Shown here: positions 1 to 8,735 of the stretch, one piece after another
Position numbering within the stretch: position 1 is the stretch's first letter
Layout of the letters: each line of letters starts with the position of its first letter
NCBI RefSeq assembly: GCF_017696275.1
Contig: NZ_JAAORF010000003.1
Coordinates: 589,515-653,514 of the forward strand
Length of the DNA: 64,000 nt
Direction of reading: 5' to 3'
DNA from: Prochlorococcus marinus XMU1405
GTDB lineage: Bacteria > Cyanobacteriota > Cyanobacteriia > PCC-6307 > Cyanobiaceae
Position numbers and translations under genes: made by a program
The notes under the pieces: model-generated
What the model was told of the DNA's origin: nothing
Databases searched by the model: none
Seen by the model: the letters and a program-made list of their open reading frames with translations, nothing else

Positions 1-420
1 AGGGTAGGCAACAGTCGTCTCAAATCCTTTATCTCTTAGTTTCTCTGATTGTTTTTTTGCCGATTCATAGCTAGCAAAAGGACCAAAAACAAATCTTTCA
101 ATTGTTTTTGGATTTTTAACGGGAATATCCGCCCAAGTGATATTTATCTGTTTTGATTTATGTTTAATACCGTTGGACGATATCAAGTTTAAAAAACCTT
201 TATTAGTTGTAAAGTTTATATTTTTTTTCTCCGAAAAACTATCATTCTCCCCGCCTAAATATTGCTTTAAACCAATTAAAAATTTTCCTTTTTTAATTTC
301 ATTATGGAGTTCAACCTTTAGCAATTCTTCCCCTTTTGCATTTGAAATAAATTTAGTGTTTATTATTAAAAGAGAAATACAGCCTAAAAATAAGTTTAAA
401 AAGGCAAATTTAAGTTTCAT
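1..420 (-). CDS. exported SPOR-like protein, possibly SpoIID/LytB family (partial)
   Basis: A reading frame runs on the minus strand from an ATG at 418-420 to the window edge without a stop, giving the first 140 residues of a longer protein. Residues 1-28 form a hydrophobic signal peptide or anchor (MKLKFAFLNLFLGC start), so the product is probably exported. Residues ~110-140 (VFGPFASYESAKKQSEKL, then a GF near the edge) resemble a SPOR-type repeat with its GPF and amphipathic helix. Cyanobacterial SpoIID/LytB-like proteins are a possible match, but the catalytic part lies outside the window. It diverges from rpmI with a 91-base gap. I am confident of the gene and much less sure of the family. 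Confidence 0.65.
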   Translation of the reverse strand, partial: MKLKFAFLNLFLGCISLLIINTKFISNAKGEELLKVELHNEIKKGKFLIGLKQYLGGENDSFSEKKNINFTTNKGFLNLISSNGIKHKSKQINITWADIPVKNPKTIERFVFGPFASYESAKKQSEKLRDKGFETTVAYP

Positions 421-511
421 AAATTAGAACTTTCCTTATCAATTAAAAACTTTAATTTGCACCAATGCGTATAAAGGTTTAGATTATCCTAATTAAACAC
501 ATTTGACTTAA

Positions 512-709
512 ATGTCTAAACTAAAAACTCGTAAATCAGCTGCCAAAAGATTTAAAGCTACTGCGACGGGTAAATTCATGAGAAGAAGAGCTTTCCACAA
601 TCATTTACTTGATCATAAAAGCTCAAAATTAAAAAGACATCTATCAACAAAAGCCGTAGTTGATGAAAGAGATGCTGATAATGTAAGATTAATGATTCCA
701 TACGCATAA
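512..709 (+). CDS. rpmI: 50S ribosomal protein L35 (bL35)
   Basis: This is a 65-residue, very basic protein with the L35 pattern: [15 protein letters not shown] at the start, then [19 protein letters not shown], then KRHLS. It is a structural protein of the large ribosomal subunit. The length is normal for the family. It sits 27 bases before rplT, the conserved bacterial rpmI-rplT pair. The infC gene, which often precedes the pair, is not upstream here; a divergent exported protein lies there instead. No clear Shine-Dalgarno precedes the ATG, as for most genes in this window. Confidence 0.97.
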
Positions 710-736
710 ATCTTTAACCAATTTTTATAGATATTC

Positions 737-1084
737 ATGGCACGGGTAAAAAGAGGCAACATAGCCAGAAAAAGAAGAAACAAAATCTTAAATCTTGCAA
801 AAGGTTTTAGAGGCGGCAACAAAAATCTTTTCAGAACCGCAAACCAAAGAGTAATGAAAGCTCTTTGTAATGCTTATAGGGATAGAAGAAGAAGAAAAAG
901 AGATTTTAGAAGACTTTGGATCTCTAGAATTAACGCATCTGCGAGGATAAATGGAACAAACTATAGCAAGTTAATAAATGGGATGAAAAATGCAGAAATT
1001 ATTATCAACAGAAAAATGCTTGCTCAATTAGCCTTAAACGATCCTAAGTGTTTTGAAAAAATTGTTTCTTCCGTTAGTAAGTAG
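737..1084 (+). CDS. rplT: 50S ribosomal protein L20 (bL20)
   Basis: A 115-residue basic protein starting [18 protein letters not shown], the characteristic long N-terminal helix of bL20 that threads into 23S rRNA. It continues through [22 protein letters not shown] and a C-terminal globular part ([11 protein letters not shown]). The length is the usual 115-119 residues. L20 binds 23S rRNA early in large-subunit assembly and in some bacteria represses its own operon; I did not identify an L20-binding structure in the 91-base leader upstream of rpmI. It is co-directional with rpmI and almost certainly co-transcribed. Confidence 0.97.
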   Translation: MARVKRGNIARKRRNKILNLAKGFRGGNKNLFRTANQRVMKALCNAYRDRRRRKRDFRRLWISRINASARINGTNYSKLINGMKNAEIIINRKMLAQLALNDPKCFEKIVSSVSK

Positions 1085-1120
1085 AAAAAAGAATATAATC
1101 TAGAAAGGTAATCATAAATA

Positions 1121-1678
1121 ATGGAAATATCTTCCTTTCAATCTTATTTAATAATTCTTTTTGTTGTATTAATAATAATTTCTATTTTTGTATTTAGACA
1201 ATTTCTAAAAACAAGAAGTGAAGAATTAAATTTAGTAAAATTTGAGCAGAAAGGTTTAGATTCTCTCACTCAAGCTACAGAATTGTATGAATTTGGGTCT
1301 ATTCAGATAAAAAAAAGATTATATTCTGAAGCTACTAAAACTTTTTTAAAAGCAATTGAAAATTATGAAAATGAACCTGATGAAGCCAAAGCGATAATAA
1401 ATAATGCTTTAGGATTTTCTTACGCTGCTCAAAATGAATTTAAGAAAGCAATTAAACACTATAAATCTGCAATAAAATCACTTCCAGAATATCCTATAGC
1501 CCTAAATAACCTCGCATCAGCACAACAGCGTTTACTTGAGTACGACTTGGCATATGAAACTTATCAAAAGGTTTTAGTGATAGATCCAAAAAACAAAACA
1601 GCAATTAAAAAAAGTAAGGAGTTAGAAAAAAGAAACAGTTATGAACCTTATAAAGGTATTAAAGATAAGGGATTCTAA
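1121..1678 (+). CDS. membrane-anchored TPR protein
   Basis: A 185-residue protein. Residues 6-28 form one hydrophobic membrane segment ([15 protein letters not shown]), followed by a soluble domain with about three tetratricopeptide repeats at ~57-84, 91-124 and 125-158. The second and third carry the [18 protein letters not shown] and [18 protein letters not shown] patterns with Ala/Gly and Tyr at TPR positions. TPRs are protein-protein interaction scaffolds, so a role in assembling a membrane or ribosomal complex is possible, but no partner can be named. It lies between rplT (36-base gap) and thiG (2-base gap), which suggests co-transcription and possible translational coupling with thiG. 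No catalytic motif is visible. Confidence 0.85.
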   Translation: MEISSFQSYLIILFVVLIIISIFVFRQFLKTRSEELNLVKFEQKGLDSLTQATELYEFGSIQIKKRLYSEATKTFLKAIENYENEPDEAKAIINNALGFSYAAQNEFKKAIKHYKSAIKSLPEYPIALNNLASAQQRLLEYDLAYETYQKVLVIDPKNKTAIKKSKELEKRNSYEPYKGIKDKGF

Positions 1679-1680
1679 AT

Positions 1681-2475
1681 ATGGAAAATTATTCTTCTTT
1701 ACTAATTGGTGGAAAACAATTTTCCAGTAGATTAATGGTTGGTACTGGCAAATACAAATCTACTCAAGATATGGTGGAAAGTTTGTCAAATTCTGAAACG
1801 GAAATTATAACCGTCGCTGTTAGAAGAATTAAAAATGATCAGACGGGAGAAAATTTACTCGAAAAGATCAACTGGGAAAAATACTGGATGCTTCCTAATA
1901 CAGCTGGTTGTGTTAATTCTGATGAGGCAGTCAGAATAGCAATTTTAGGTAGAGAACTTGCAAAATTATCTGGTCAAGAAGAAAATAATTTTGTGAAGTT
2001 AGAAGTTATTCCTGACAAAAAGTATTTGCTACCAGATCCAATAGAAACTCTTAAAGCAGCCGAAATTTTAATAAAAAAGGGTTTCGCTGTACTACCTTAT
2101 ATAAATGCAGATCCTATTCTTGCAAAAAGACTAGAAGAAATAGGTTGTGCAACTTTAATGCCATTGGGCTCTCCCATAGGCTCAGGGCAAGGTTTGTTAA
2201 ATTTATCAAATATAAGGATTATTATTGAAAATGCAAAAGTGCCAGTAATAATTGACGCAGGAATAGGTGTGCCTAGTGAAGCTTCTCAAGCTATGGAAAT
2301 TGGAGCTGATGGTGTCTTAATTAATAGTGCAATAGCACAAGCTGCAAATCCTCCTCTAATGGCCCAAGCGATAAATTATAGTGTGAAAGCTGGCAGGCAA
2401 GCTTTTCTGGCAGGAAGAATTAAAAAACAAGACTTTGCAGTAGCAAGTTCGCCGGAAAAAAATATATCTATCTAA
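1681..2475 (+). CDS. thiG: thiazole synthase ThiG
   Basis: ThiG builds the thiazole ring of thiamine from 1-deoxyxylulose 5-phosphate, dehydroglycine and ThiS-thiocarboxylate. The 264-residue protein has the TIM-barrel pattern: [10 protein letters not shown] near the N terminus, the Schiff-base lysine K106 in [21 protein letters not shown] (phosphate binding) and the [15 protein letters not shown] / [14 protein letters not shown] phosphate loops. The length is normal and all key motifs are present. It starts two bases after the TPR gene's stop. No other thi gene and no TPP riboswitch is visible in the window, so ThiS, ThiO and ThiF functions must be elsewhere; a DAO-family protein at 46397 could be a ThiO relative. 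Confidence 0.96.
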   Translation: MENYSSLLIGGKQFSSRLMVGTGKYKSTQDMVESLSNSETEIITVAVRRIKNDQTGENLLEKINWEKYWMLPNTAGCVNSDEAVRIAILGRELAKLSGQEENNFVKLEVIPDKKYLLPDPIETLKAAEILIKKGFAVLPYINADPILAKRLEEIGCATLMPLGSPIGSGQGLLNLSNIRIIIENAKVPVIIDAGIGVPSEASQAMEIGADGVLINSAIAQAANPPLMAQAINYSVKAGRQAFLAGRIKKQDFAVASSPEKNISI

Positions 2476-2645
2476 TTCTCTAAATTGAGAAAAGTTTAAA
2501 AAGAAAGTAAAAATTTATTATTTTCTTTTATTTATCGTATTAAGAAAGAAGATTTGAAACTATTTACAATGTTTTTTCGCAAAGTGGAAGCACGCTGTAG
2601 TAATTTAATAAATATATTATGAATCTTTTAATTCTGGAGTTCTGA
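2476..2645 (+). promoter_or_regulatory. thiG-sqdB intergenic region, likely sqdB promoter
   Basis: This 170-base AT-rich gap holds no convincing gene. Directly after the thiG stop there is a short inverted repeat, TTCTC (2476-2480) and GAGAA (2487-2491), without a strong T tract, so at most a weak terminator. Near 2610-2622 lies AATATATTATGAA, a plausible -10 region for sqdB. A 17-codon ATG frame at 2569-2622 looks accidental. Confidence 0.3.
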
Positions 2646-3839
2646 GTGAAAGTTATTGTTCTGGGTGGAGATGGTTTTTGCGGTTGGCCTTGTGCGGTGA
2701 ATTTAGCAGAGCAAAATCATGATGTAATTATTGTCGACAATTTAAGTCGTAGAAAAATTGATATTGATCTCGAGGTAGAATCTTTAACTCCAATTTCTTC
2801 TATAACAGAACGACTTTCTGCATGGGAAGAGACTGGAGGCAAGCCTATGAGATTTCTAAACATGGATATCTCTAAACAATATCAAAAATTACTCAATTTG
2901 CTCATTGATGAAAAACCAGATTCCGTGATCCATTTTGCAGAACAAAGAGCAGCACCATACTCGATGAAATCGAGTTTTACCAAAAGATATACAGTAGATA
3001 ATAACGTTAATGGCACCCACAACCTACTTGCTGCGATAGTAGAGAGTAATTTAGATATTCATGTTGTTCATTTAGGAACAATGGGAGTCTACGGATATGG
3101 ATCACATAGAGGTGCAACAATTCCAGAAGGTTATCTAAAAGTTGAAGTTCCACAACCTGATGGAAGCCGCTTTGAAGAAGAAATATTACACCCTGCAAGC
3201 CCAGGTAGTGTCTACCATATGACTAAAACTTTAGATCAATTATTATTTCTTTACTACAACAAAAATGATCTTGTAAGGATCACTGATCTACATCAAGGCA
3301 TTGTTTGGGGAACAAATACAGACGCAACTTTAAAAGATCCTAGATTGACAAACCGATTTGACTATGACGGAGATTATGGAACTGTTTTAAACAGATTTCT
3401 AATGCAAGCTGCAATTGGATATCCATTAAGTGTTCATGGGACAGGAGGGCAAACAAGAGCATTTATACATATAAAAGACTCTGTAAAATGCGTACAACTT
3501 GCTCTTGAAAATCCTCCAAAATCTGGAGAAAGAGTCAAAATCTTTAATCAAATGACTGAGAGTCATCAAGTTGGAGAACTAGCTAAAAAAGTTGCTTCTC
3601 TAACTGGAGCTGATATCAATTATTTACCAAATCCAAGGAATGAAGCAGTAGAAAATGATCTAATTGTTGATAATAAATGCTTTATAGAATTAGGATTAAA
3701 CCCAACTACTCTTGATAATGGCTTATTAGAAGAAGTTGTTGAAGTTGCTAAAAAATACTCCAATAGATGTGATCTTAATCGCATACCTTGTGTTTCATCC
3801 TGGACAAAAAAACAAGCTGAGGCTATAAAGACTAATTAA
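2646..3839 (+). CDS. sqdB: UDP-sulfoquinovose synthase
   Basis: SqdB converts UDP-glucose and sulfite to UDP-sulfoquinovose, the head-group donor for the sulfolipid SQDG. The 397-residue protein is an extended short-chain dehydrogenase: the NAD-binding motif GGDGFCGWP is at residues 7-15, T145 in HLGTMGVYGYG, and the catalytic Y190-x3-K194 in VYHMTKTLDQ. The HFAEQRAAPYSMKS segment is distinctive of SQD1/SqdB. Translation starts at GTG (2646); the Rossmann motif begins at residue 4, so no longer N terminus is needed. It is followed 27 bases later by sqdX, forming a sulfolipid operon. SQDG substitutes for phospholipids in picocyanobacteria and spares phosphate (established knowledge). Confidence 0.96.
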   Translation: MKVIVLGGDGFCGWPCAVNLAEQNHDVIIVDNLSRRKIDIDLEVESLTPISSITERLSAWEETGGKPMRFLNMDISKQYQKLLNLLIDEKPDSVIHFAEQRAAPYSMKSSFTKRYTVDNNVNGTHNLLAAIVESNLDIHVVHLGTMGVYGYGSHRGATIPEGYLKVEVPQPDGSRFEEEILHPASPGSVYHMTKTLDQLLFLYYNKNDLVRITDLHQGIVWGTNTDATLKDPRLTNRFDYDGDYGTVLNRFLMQAAIGYPLSVHGTGGQTRAFIHIKDSVKCVQLALENPPKSGERVKIFNQMTESHQVGELAKKVASLTGADINYLPNPRNEAVENDLIVDNKCFIELGLNPTTLDNGLLEEVVEVAKKYSNRCDLNRIPCVSSWTKKQAEAIKTN

Positions 3840-3866
3840 AATTTTTGAAATAGTTACCTTAAGAAA

Positions 3867-5000
3867 GTGAAAATTGCATTGTTTACTGAAACTTTTTTAC
3901 CTAAAGTTGACGGCATAGTCACAAGACTGACTAAAACAATTGAATTTTTAATAAAAAATGGTGATGAAGTTATAATTTTTTGTCCAGAGGGGTGTCCAGA
4001 ATCATATATGGGAGCAACTGTAGTGGGAGTTGCTGCAATGCCATTACCCTTATACCCAGAGTTGAAGCTTGGTTTACCAGGTCCAGCAGTCTCAGATAAG
4101 TTAGAAAAATTTAACCCAGATTTGATACATGTTGTTAATCCAGCTGTACTTGGCTTAGGTGGCATATGGTTGGCGAAAACTAATAATATTCCTTTAATTG
4201 CTAGCTACCATACTCATCTTCCGAAATATCTGGAACATTACGGTATGGGTATGCTAGAGCCACTTTTGTGGGAATTACTTAAAGCAGCTCATAATCAAGC
4301 CTTGTTAAATTTATGTACATCCACCGCTATGGTCAATGAATTAAAAGATAAAGGTATTCAAAGGACTGCTCTTTGGCAAAGAGGAGTAGATACTTACAGT
4401 TTCAGACCAGATTTAAGAAGTGAGAAAATGAGAGATAAGTTATTTGGAAAATATAAAGATGCTAATTATTTATTGATTTATGTTGGAAGATTATCAGCAG
4501 AAAAACAAATTGAGAGAATTAAACCAGTCTTAGAAAGTATCCCTAATGCTTGTCTAGCACTTGTAGGTGACGGACCGTACAGAAACCAGCTTGAAAAAAT
4601 CTTCGAAAATACCAAGACTAATTTCATAGGATATTTATCTGGTGATGAACTTGCTAGCGCCTATGCCTCTGGAGATATATTTTTATTTCCCTCTAGTACA
4701 GAAACACTTGGTTTAGTTTTACTAGAAGCAATGGCCGCAGGATGTCCAGTTATCGGAGCCAACAAGGGGGGGATTCCAGATATAATTAGCGATGGGATTA
4801 ATGGTTGTTTATATGATCCAGATGAAAAAGATAATGGGATACAAAGTTTGATTGAAGCAACAAAAAAAATTTTAGAGAATGAAGATAAAAGAGAAGTTAT
4901 GAGAAAAGAAGCACGAAACGAAGCAGAAAAATGGGATTGGAATCAAGCAACGTTACAACTACAAAATTATTATGCAGATACTCTAAAAAAAATAGATTAA
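3867..5000 (+). CDS. sqdX: sulfolipid (SQDG) synthase, GT4 glycosyltransferase
   Basis: SqdX transfers sulfoquinovose from UDP-sulfoquinovose to diacylglycerol at the membrane, the last step of SQDG synthesis. The 377-residue protein has the GT-B fold of family GT4: an N-terminal ETFLPKVDGIVTRLTKTIEFL acceptor domain, YHTHLPKYLEHYG, then a C-terminal domain with YVGRLSAEKQIER and the E-x7-E nucleotide-sugar motif in STETLGLVLLEAMAAGCPV. Start is GTG at 3867. Its position just after sqdB is what separates it from other GT4 enzymes. Length matches cyanobacterial SqdX. Confidence 0.94.
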   Translation: MKIALFTETFLPKVDGIVTRLTKTIEFLIKNGDEVIIFCPEGCPESYMGATVVGVAAMPLPLYPELKLGLPGPAVSDKLEKFNPDLIHVVNPAVLGLGGIWLAKTNNIPLIASYHTHLPKYLEHYGMGMLEPLLWELLKAAHNQALLNLCTSTAMVNELKDKGIQRTALWQRGVDTYSFRPDLRSEKMRDKLFGKYKDANYLLIYVGRLSAEKQIERIKPVLESIPNACLALVGDGPYRNQLEKIFENTKTNFIGYLSGDELASAYASGDIFLFPSSTETLGLVLLEAMAAGCPVIGANKGGIPDIISDGINGCLYDPDEKDNGIQSLIEATKKILENEDKREVMRKEARNEAEKWDWNQATLQLQNYYADTLKKID

Positions 5001-5012
5001 GCTAAATCTTAA

Positions 5013-5261
5013 TTATGCTACGTGTGGAGGCGTAGGACTACTATACGAACTTAAAGGAAGTATAAGAGTAGCGATATTTTGATTCTTTTCAGGCCTTTTT
5101 TTCTTTGAAAATTTTTTACCAAAAGGAACTCTTATAACATTGGTTCCCTCAATGGAAAATATGTTTGAGTTATCAACTGAAAATTTATTGACAAAATTTG
5201 GTAAGTCGATGTTTTTAACTGGCAGGTGCTTAACATTACCAGATTTAGAATCTTTGGTCAT
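5013..5261 (-). CDS. small hypothetical protein
   Basis: An 82-residue frame with an ATG at 5259-5261. I do not recognise it. It has a basic stretch (FGKKFSKKKRPEK, ~49-60), then a hydrophobic run (IATLILPLSSY) and a Ser/Pro tail. It has no membrane segment long enough to be sure of and no cysteine. It lies 12 bases from the convergent sqdX stop, and 128 bases separate it from the end of gcvP, so it has its own space and does not overlap another gene. That position supports a real gene, but homology was not checked. Confidence 0.5.
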   Translation of the reverse strand: MTKDSKSGNVKHLPVKNIDLPNFVNKFSVDNSNIFSIEGTNVIRVPFGKKFSKKKRPEKNQNIATLILPLSSYSSPTPPHVA

Positions 5262-5374
5262 AGCTTCAAATACCCCAAAAATTTGATGCCCAATTATTGT
5301 AATAAAAAAATTTAAAAAAATTCTATAAGAAAATATTAAATTTTTATTCTCACTGATAATAACTAAGTAAATTC

Positions 5375-5392
5375 AAGGACGCTAGTCCTTTA
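5375..5392 (-). terminator. weak hairpin at the gcvP stop codon
   Basis: A perfect 6-bp inverted repeat, AAGGAC (5375-5380) and GTCCTT (5385-5390) with a 4-base loop, begins at the gcvP stop codon (5390-5392). On the minus strand the stem is followed by GAATTTACTTAG, a poor T tract. It may act as a weak terminator or as a 3' end stabiliser for the gcv transcript. Confidence 0.35.
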
Positions 5393-8314
5393 AGCACATT
5401 TTTTTTCTTCTAAAGTCTCATCTTGATTTACATTACAAGAACAAATTAAATTGCGATCGCCATATGCATTATTGATCCTAGAAACTGAAGACCAAAACTT
5501 AATAGATGTTGAGGTTTTATAAGGAAAAGAAGCTTTTTCTTTTGAATAAGGATAATGCCAATTATCAGCAATTAACTCTTTCAGCGTATGGGGAGCGTTA
5601 CTTATTACATTATTATTCTTTAATTCAATATTTTTTTCTATTTCGCTGATTTCTTCTCCAATCAATAACATAGCCTCACAAAATCTATCCAATTCAACCA
5701 AACTTTCACTTTCAGTAGGCTCTATCATTATGGTCTCTGGAACAGGCCAACTTATAGTTGGGGCATGAAAACTATAATCAATTAATCGTTTAGCTAAATC
5801 ATTTACACTCAAACCAGTTTTGGATTTTAAATCTCTAAAATCTAAAATACATTCATGTGCGACAAAATTATTTTTTCCTTTATAAAGAATCTTGAATTTA
5901 TGCTTTAAAGAATGCGCAATATAATTTGCAGATAAAATTGCATGTGCAGTTGCTTTCCTTAAACCACTTAGACCAGCCATTTTTATGTACATCCAACTTA
6001 TTGGAAGAATACTTGCACTGCCATGCTTTGCAGATGATACGAAATTAGAACTATTAGATAAATTATTATCCATAAGAGAATGAGTAGGAAGAAATGGACT
6101 TAAAGTATCTGATGCAGCAACTGGACCAACTCCTGGACCTCCTCCTCCATGTGGAATGCAGAATGTTTTATGTAAATTCAAATGACAAACATCAACACCA
6201 TAATTCCCCGGTTTGCATAATCCAACCTGAGCGTTCAAATTTGCCCCATCTAAATAAACAAATCCTCCAACGGAGTGAATTAAGTCACATATCTTTCTAA
6301 TTTGTAATTCAAAAACTCCATGAGTAGAGGGATACGTCAACATAAGAGCCCCTATTTGGTTATCAAATTTCTTGACCTTGATCGACAAATCTTGAAAATC
6401 AATATTTCCTTCGTTATCACATTCAACAGTTAAAACATCAAAACCTGCCATAACTGCACTAGCAGGATTTGTTCCATGAGCACTTTTAGGAATTAAACAT
6501 TTTTTTCTTGAAAGTTCGCCTTTTGATTCAAAATAAGAATTTATTGCCAATAAACCTGCAAACTCGCCTTGAGATCCTGCATTTGGTTGAAAAGAAACTG
6601 ATTTTAAACCAACAATATCACTTATCCATTTTTCTAGGTCAGATATTATTTTTGAATAGCCTTTAGTTTGATCTAGTGGAGAAAAAGGATGAATCGAAGA
6701 TAAATTAGCCCAGGAGACAGGATTTAACTCGGCTGAAGAATTTAACTTCATGGTACAGCTTCCCAATGGCATCATTCCATCAACCAAAGAAAAATCTTTT
6801 TCAGCAAGACGGAATATATATCTCATTAATTCAGTTTCACTTTGATAATTTGTGAAAATATCTTGCTGCATCCATTTACCAGATCTCAAACCAATACTTT
6901 CAAGCTGAAATCCCTTATCAAATTTTATATTCTCTAAATCGTCTTTTTTTTGTACAGCACTTGCTATGAAACTTAAGATGTTTTGGATTTCTTTTTCATT
7001 ACTCAGCTCATCTAAAGAGATTCCAAAACCAGTGGAATTTTCAATAGTTGATCCCAAAGGCAAAATTCTTAGGTTAAATCCATTTTTTAAAGCTTCATTA
7101 TGAATATTTTGGGCATGCTCAGAATAAACATCTACACTATCAAATCTAATCCCATCAGATACATAAAAACCTAGATTAGCCAAACATGATTCTAAATTGA
7201 TTCTCAACTGAACTATTCTCTTAGCAATTTCCGTTAAACCATTAGGTCCATGATAAATAGCATAAAAAGAAGAAATTATGGCTAACAAAGATTGAGCAGT
7301 ACATATATTACTAGTAGCCTTCTCCCTTCTAATATGTTGCTCTCTTGTTTGTAATGCTAGTCTCAAAGACTTTTCTCCATTTTTAGAGAGAGTTTGACCA
7401 ACTATTCTTCCCGGGATAAGCCTTTTATATTTTTCGCTACATGCAAAAAATGCGGCATGAGGCCCACCAAAACCCATTGGAACTCCGAATCTTTGCATAC
7501 TACCTACTGCAACATCCACACCAAATTCAGAGATTGGTTTAATTAAAACTTGTGCAAGTGGATCAATACATGCAGTTACAATAATTTCTGATCTATGTGC
7601 TTGAGATATTAAAAATGTTGGATCAAATAATTCCCCATTTTTGCCGGGTAATTGCAACAAAATTCCGAAAACATCCTCATTATTAGGAAGGTTGCTTGGA
7701 GTAAAGCGTTTTAAGGATATTCCCAAAGGTTTTGCCCTGGTTTGTAAAACATTAAAAGTATGATCAAAAACATTTGACTCTACTAAGTAAACTTTCGAAG
7801 ATTTATTTTTTCTTGCGGAAAAACTCATAGCCATAGCTTCTGCAGCAGCAGTGGCTTCATCTAACAAAGAAGCATTAGCAACAGGGAATCCTGTCAGTTC
7901 ACAAACAATAGTCTGGAAATTAAAAAGAGCTTCTAGTCTTCCTTGAGCAATTTCTGCTTGGTATGGAGTATAAGACGTATACCACCTGGGGTTTTCAAGA
8001 ACATGCCTTTGGATTACTTTAGGCATGTGATTATCGTAATAACCAAGTCCTATTAGAGATCTCATTTTAATGTTTTTATTAGCAATCTCATCTAATTCGT
8101 TTAAAGCCTCAATTTCCGAACATCCACTGGGTAATATTTCAGAAGAATTATCTTTTAACTGAATATCCTCAGGAACAACTTGATCTATAAATTGATCAAT
8201 ATTATTGAAACCAAGCTTGAAGAGCATTGTCTGCTCATCCAAATCACTCAGACCAAGGTGTCTATTAATAAATAAATCTGAATTAACGGTGGATTTCATA
8301 TCCAATTTTTTCAA
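5390..8314 (-). CDS. gcvP: glycine dehydrogenase (decarboxylating), P protein
   Basis: GcvP is the PLP-dependent P protein of the glycine cleavage system. It decarboxylates glycine and passes the aminomethyl group to the lipoyl arm of GcvH, important for photorespiratory glycine in cyanobacteria. The protein is 974 residues, a full-length single-chain P protein: N-terminal half with MIGLGYYDNHMPKVI-like motif (here LIGLGYYDNHMP), SYTPYQAEIAQGRLEALFN, and C-terminal half with FQPNAGSQGEFAGL, HGTNPASA and the PLP lysine K716 in LNLHKTFCIPHGGGGPG. ATG at 8314 and another at residue 6 are both possible starts. It follows gcvH by 29 bases. Confidence 0.97.
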   Translation of the reverse strand: MKKLDMKSTVNSDLFINRHLGLSDLDEQTMLFKLGFNNIDQFIDQVVPEDIQLKDNSSEILPSGCSEIEALNELDEIANKNIKMRSLIGLGYYDNHMPKVIQRHVLENPRWYTSYTPYQAEIAQGRLEALFNFQTIVCELTGFPVANASLLDEATAAAEAMAMSFSARKNKSSKVYLVESNVFDHTFNVLQTRAKPLGISLKRFTPSNLPNNEDVFGILLQLPGKNGELFDPTFLISQAHRSEIIVTACIDPLAQVLIKPISEFGVDVAVGSMQRFGVPMGFGGPHAAFFACSEKYKRLIPGRIVGQTLSKNGEKSLRLALQTREQHIRREKATSNICTAQSLLAIISSFYAIYHGPNGLTEIAKRIVQLRINLESCLANLGFYVSDGIRFDSVDVYSEHAQNIHNEALKNGFNLRILPLGSTIENSTGFGISLDELSNEKEIQNILSFIASAVQKKDDLENIKFDKGFQLESIGLRSGKWMQQDIFTNYQSETELMRYIFRLAEKDFSLVDGMMPLGSCTMKLNSSAELNPVSWANLSSIHPFSPLDQTKGYSKIISDLEKWISDIVGLKSVSFQPNAGSQGEFAGLLAINSYFESKGELSRKKCLIPKSAHGTNPASAVMAGFDVLTVECDNEGNIDFQDLSIKVKKFDNQIGALMLTYPSTHGVFELQIRKICDLIHSVGGFVYLDGANLNAQVGLCKPGNYGVDVCHLNLHKTFCIPHGGGGPGVGPVAASDTLSPFLPTHSLMDNNLSNSSNFVSSAKHGSASILPISWMYIKMAGLSGLRKATAHAILSANYIAHSLKHKFKILYKGKNNFVAHECILDFRDLKSKTGLSVNDLAKRLIDYSFHAPTISWPVPETIMIEPTESESLVELDRFCEAMLLIGEEISEIEKNIELKNNNVISNAPHTLKELIADNWHYPYSKEKASFPYKTSTSIKFWSSVSRINNAYGDRNLICSCNVNQDETLEEKKCA

Positions 8315-8343
8315 CAGCTTAGCCTATTGATAAAGATTTTGCT

Positions 8344-8733
8344 TTAAATTGGCATGACCTTTGATTTATATACCTCTGAGGTCATCAAATTATCAAATGA
8401 TACTTTGGATTCGGGTTTAATAACAATCAACCATCCTTCTCCAATCGGATCATTCTGTAAAAGCTCTGGGTTATCAATAACACTTTCATTTACAGATACT
8501 ATTTCTCCTGAAAAAGGCAGGTAAACTTCCTCAACAGCCTTAACAGATTCTATTGTTCCAAATGTATCACCTTTCTCTAAAGTTGAACCTTGATCAGCTA
8601 ATTCAACAAAAACAATATCCCCCAATTGATCAACAGCAAATTCACTAACTCCAATTTTTAAAAATCCGTTTTCTTCTAATACATATTCATGCGTATCAGC
8701 ATAATTAAGGTTATCTGGAAATTGGTAAGACAT
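8344..8733 (-). CDS. gcvH: glycine cleavage system H protein
   Basis: GcvH is the lipoylated shuttle that moves the aminomethyl group from GcvP to GcvT and is re-oxidised by the L protein. The 129-residue protein has the family core: THEYVLEENGFLKIGVSEFA, LGDIVFVELADQGSTLEKGD and the lipoyl-lysine motif FGTIESVKAVEEVYLP with K65, ending in PIGEGWLIVIKP. All key positions are present and length is normal. It sits between the PLP-enzyme gene (2-base gap upstream) and gcvP (29-base gap downstream), so the three are probably one transcript. GcvT is encoded far away at 26167. Confidence 0.97.
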   Translation of the reverse strand: MSYQFPDNLNYADTHEYVLEENGFLKIGVSEFAVDQLGDIVFVELADQGSTLEKGDTFGTIESVKAVEEVYLPFSGEIVSVNESVIDNPELLQNDPIGEGWLIVIKPESKVSFDNLMTSEVYKSKVMPI

Positions 8734-8735
8734 AA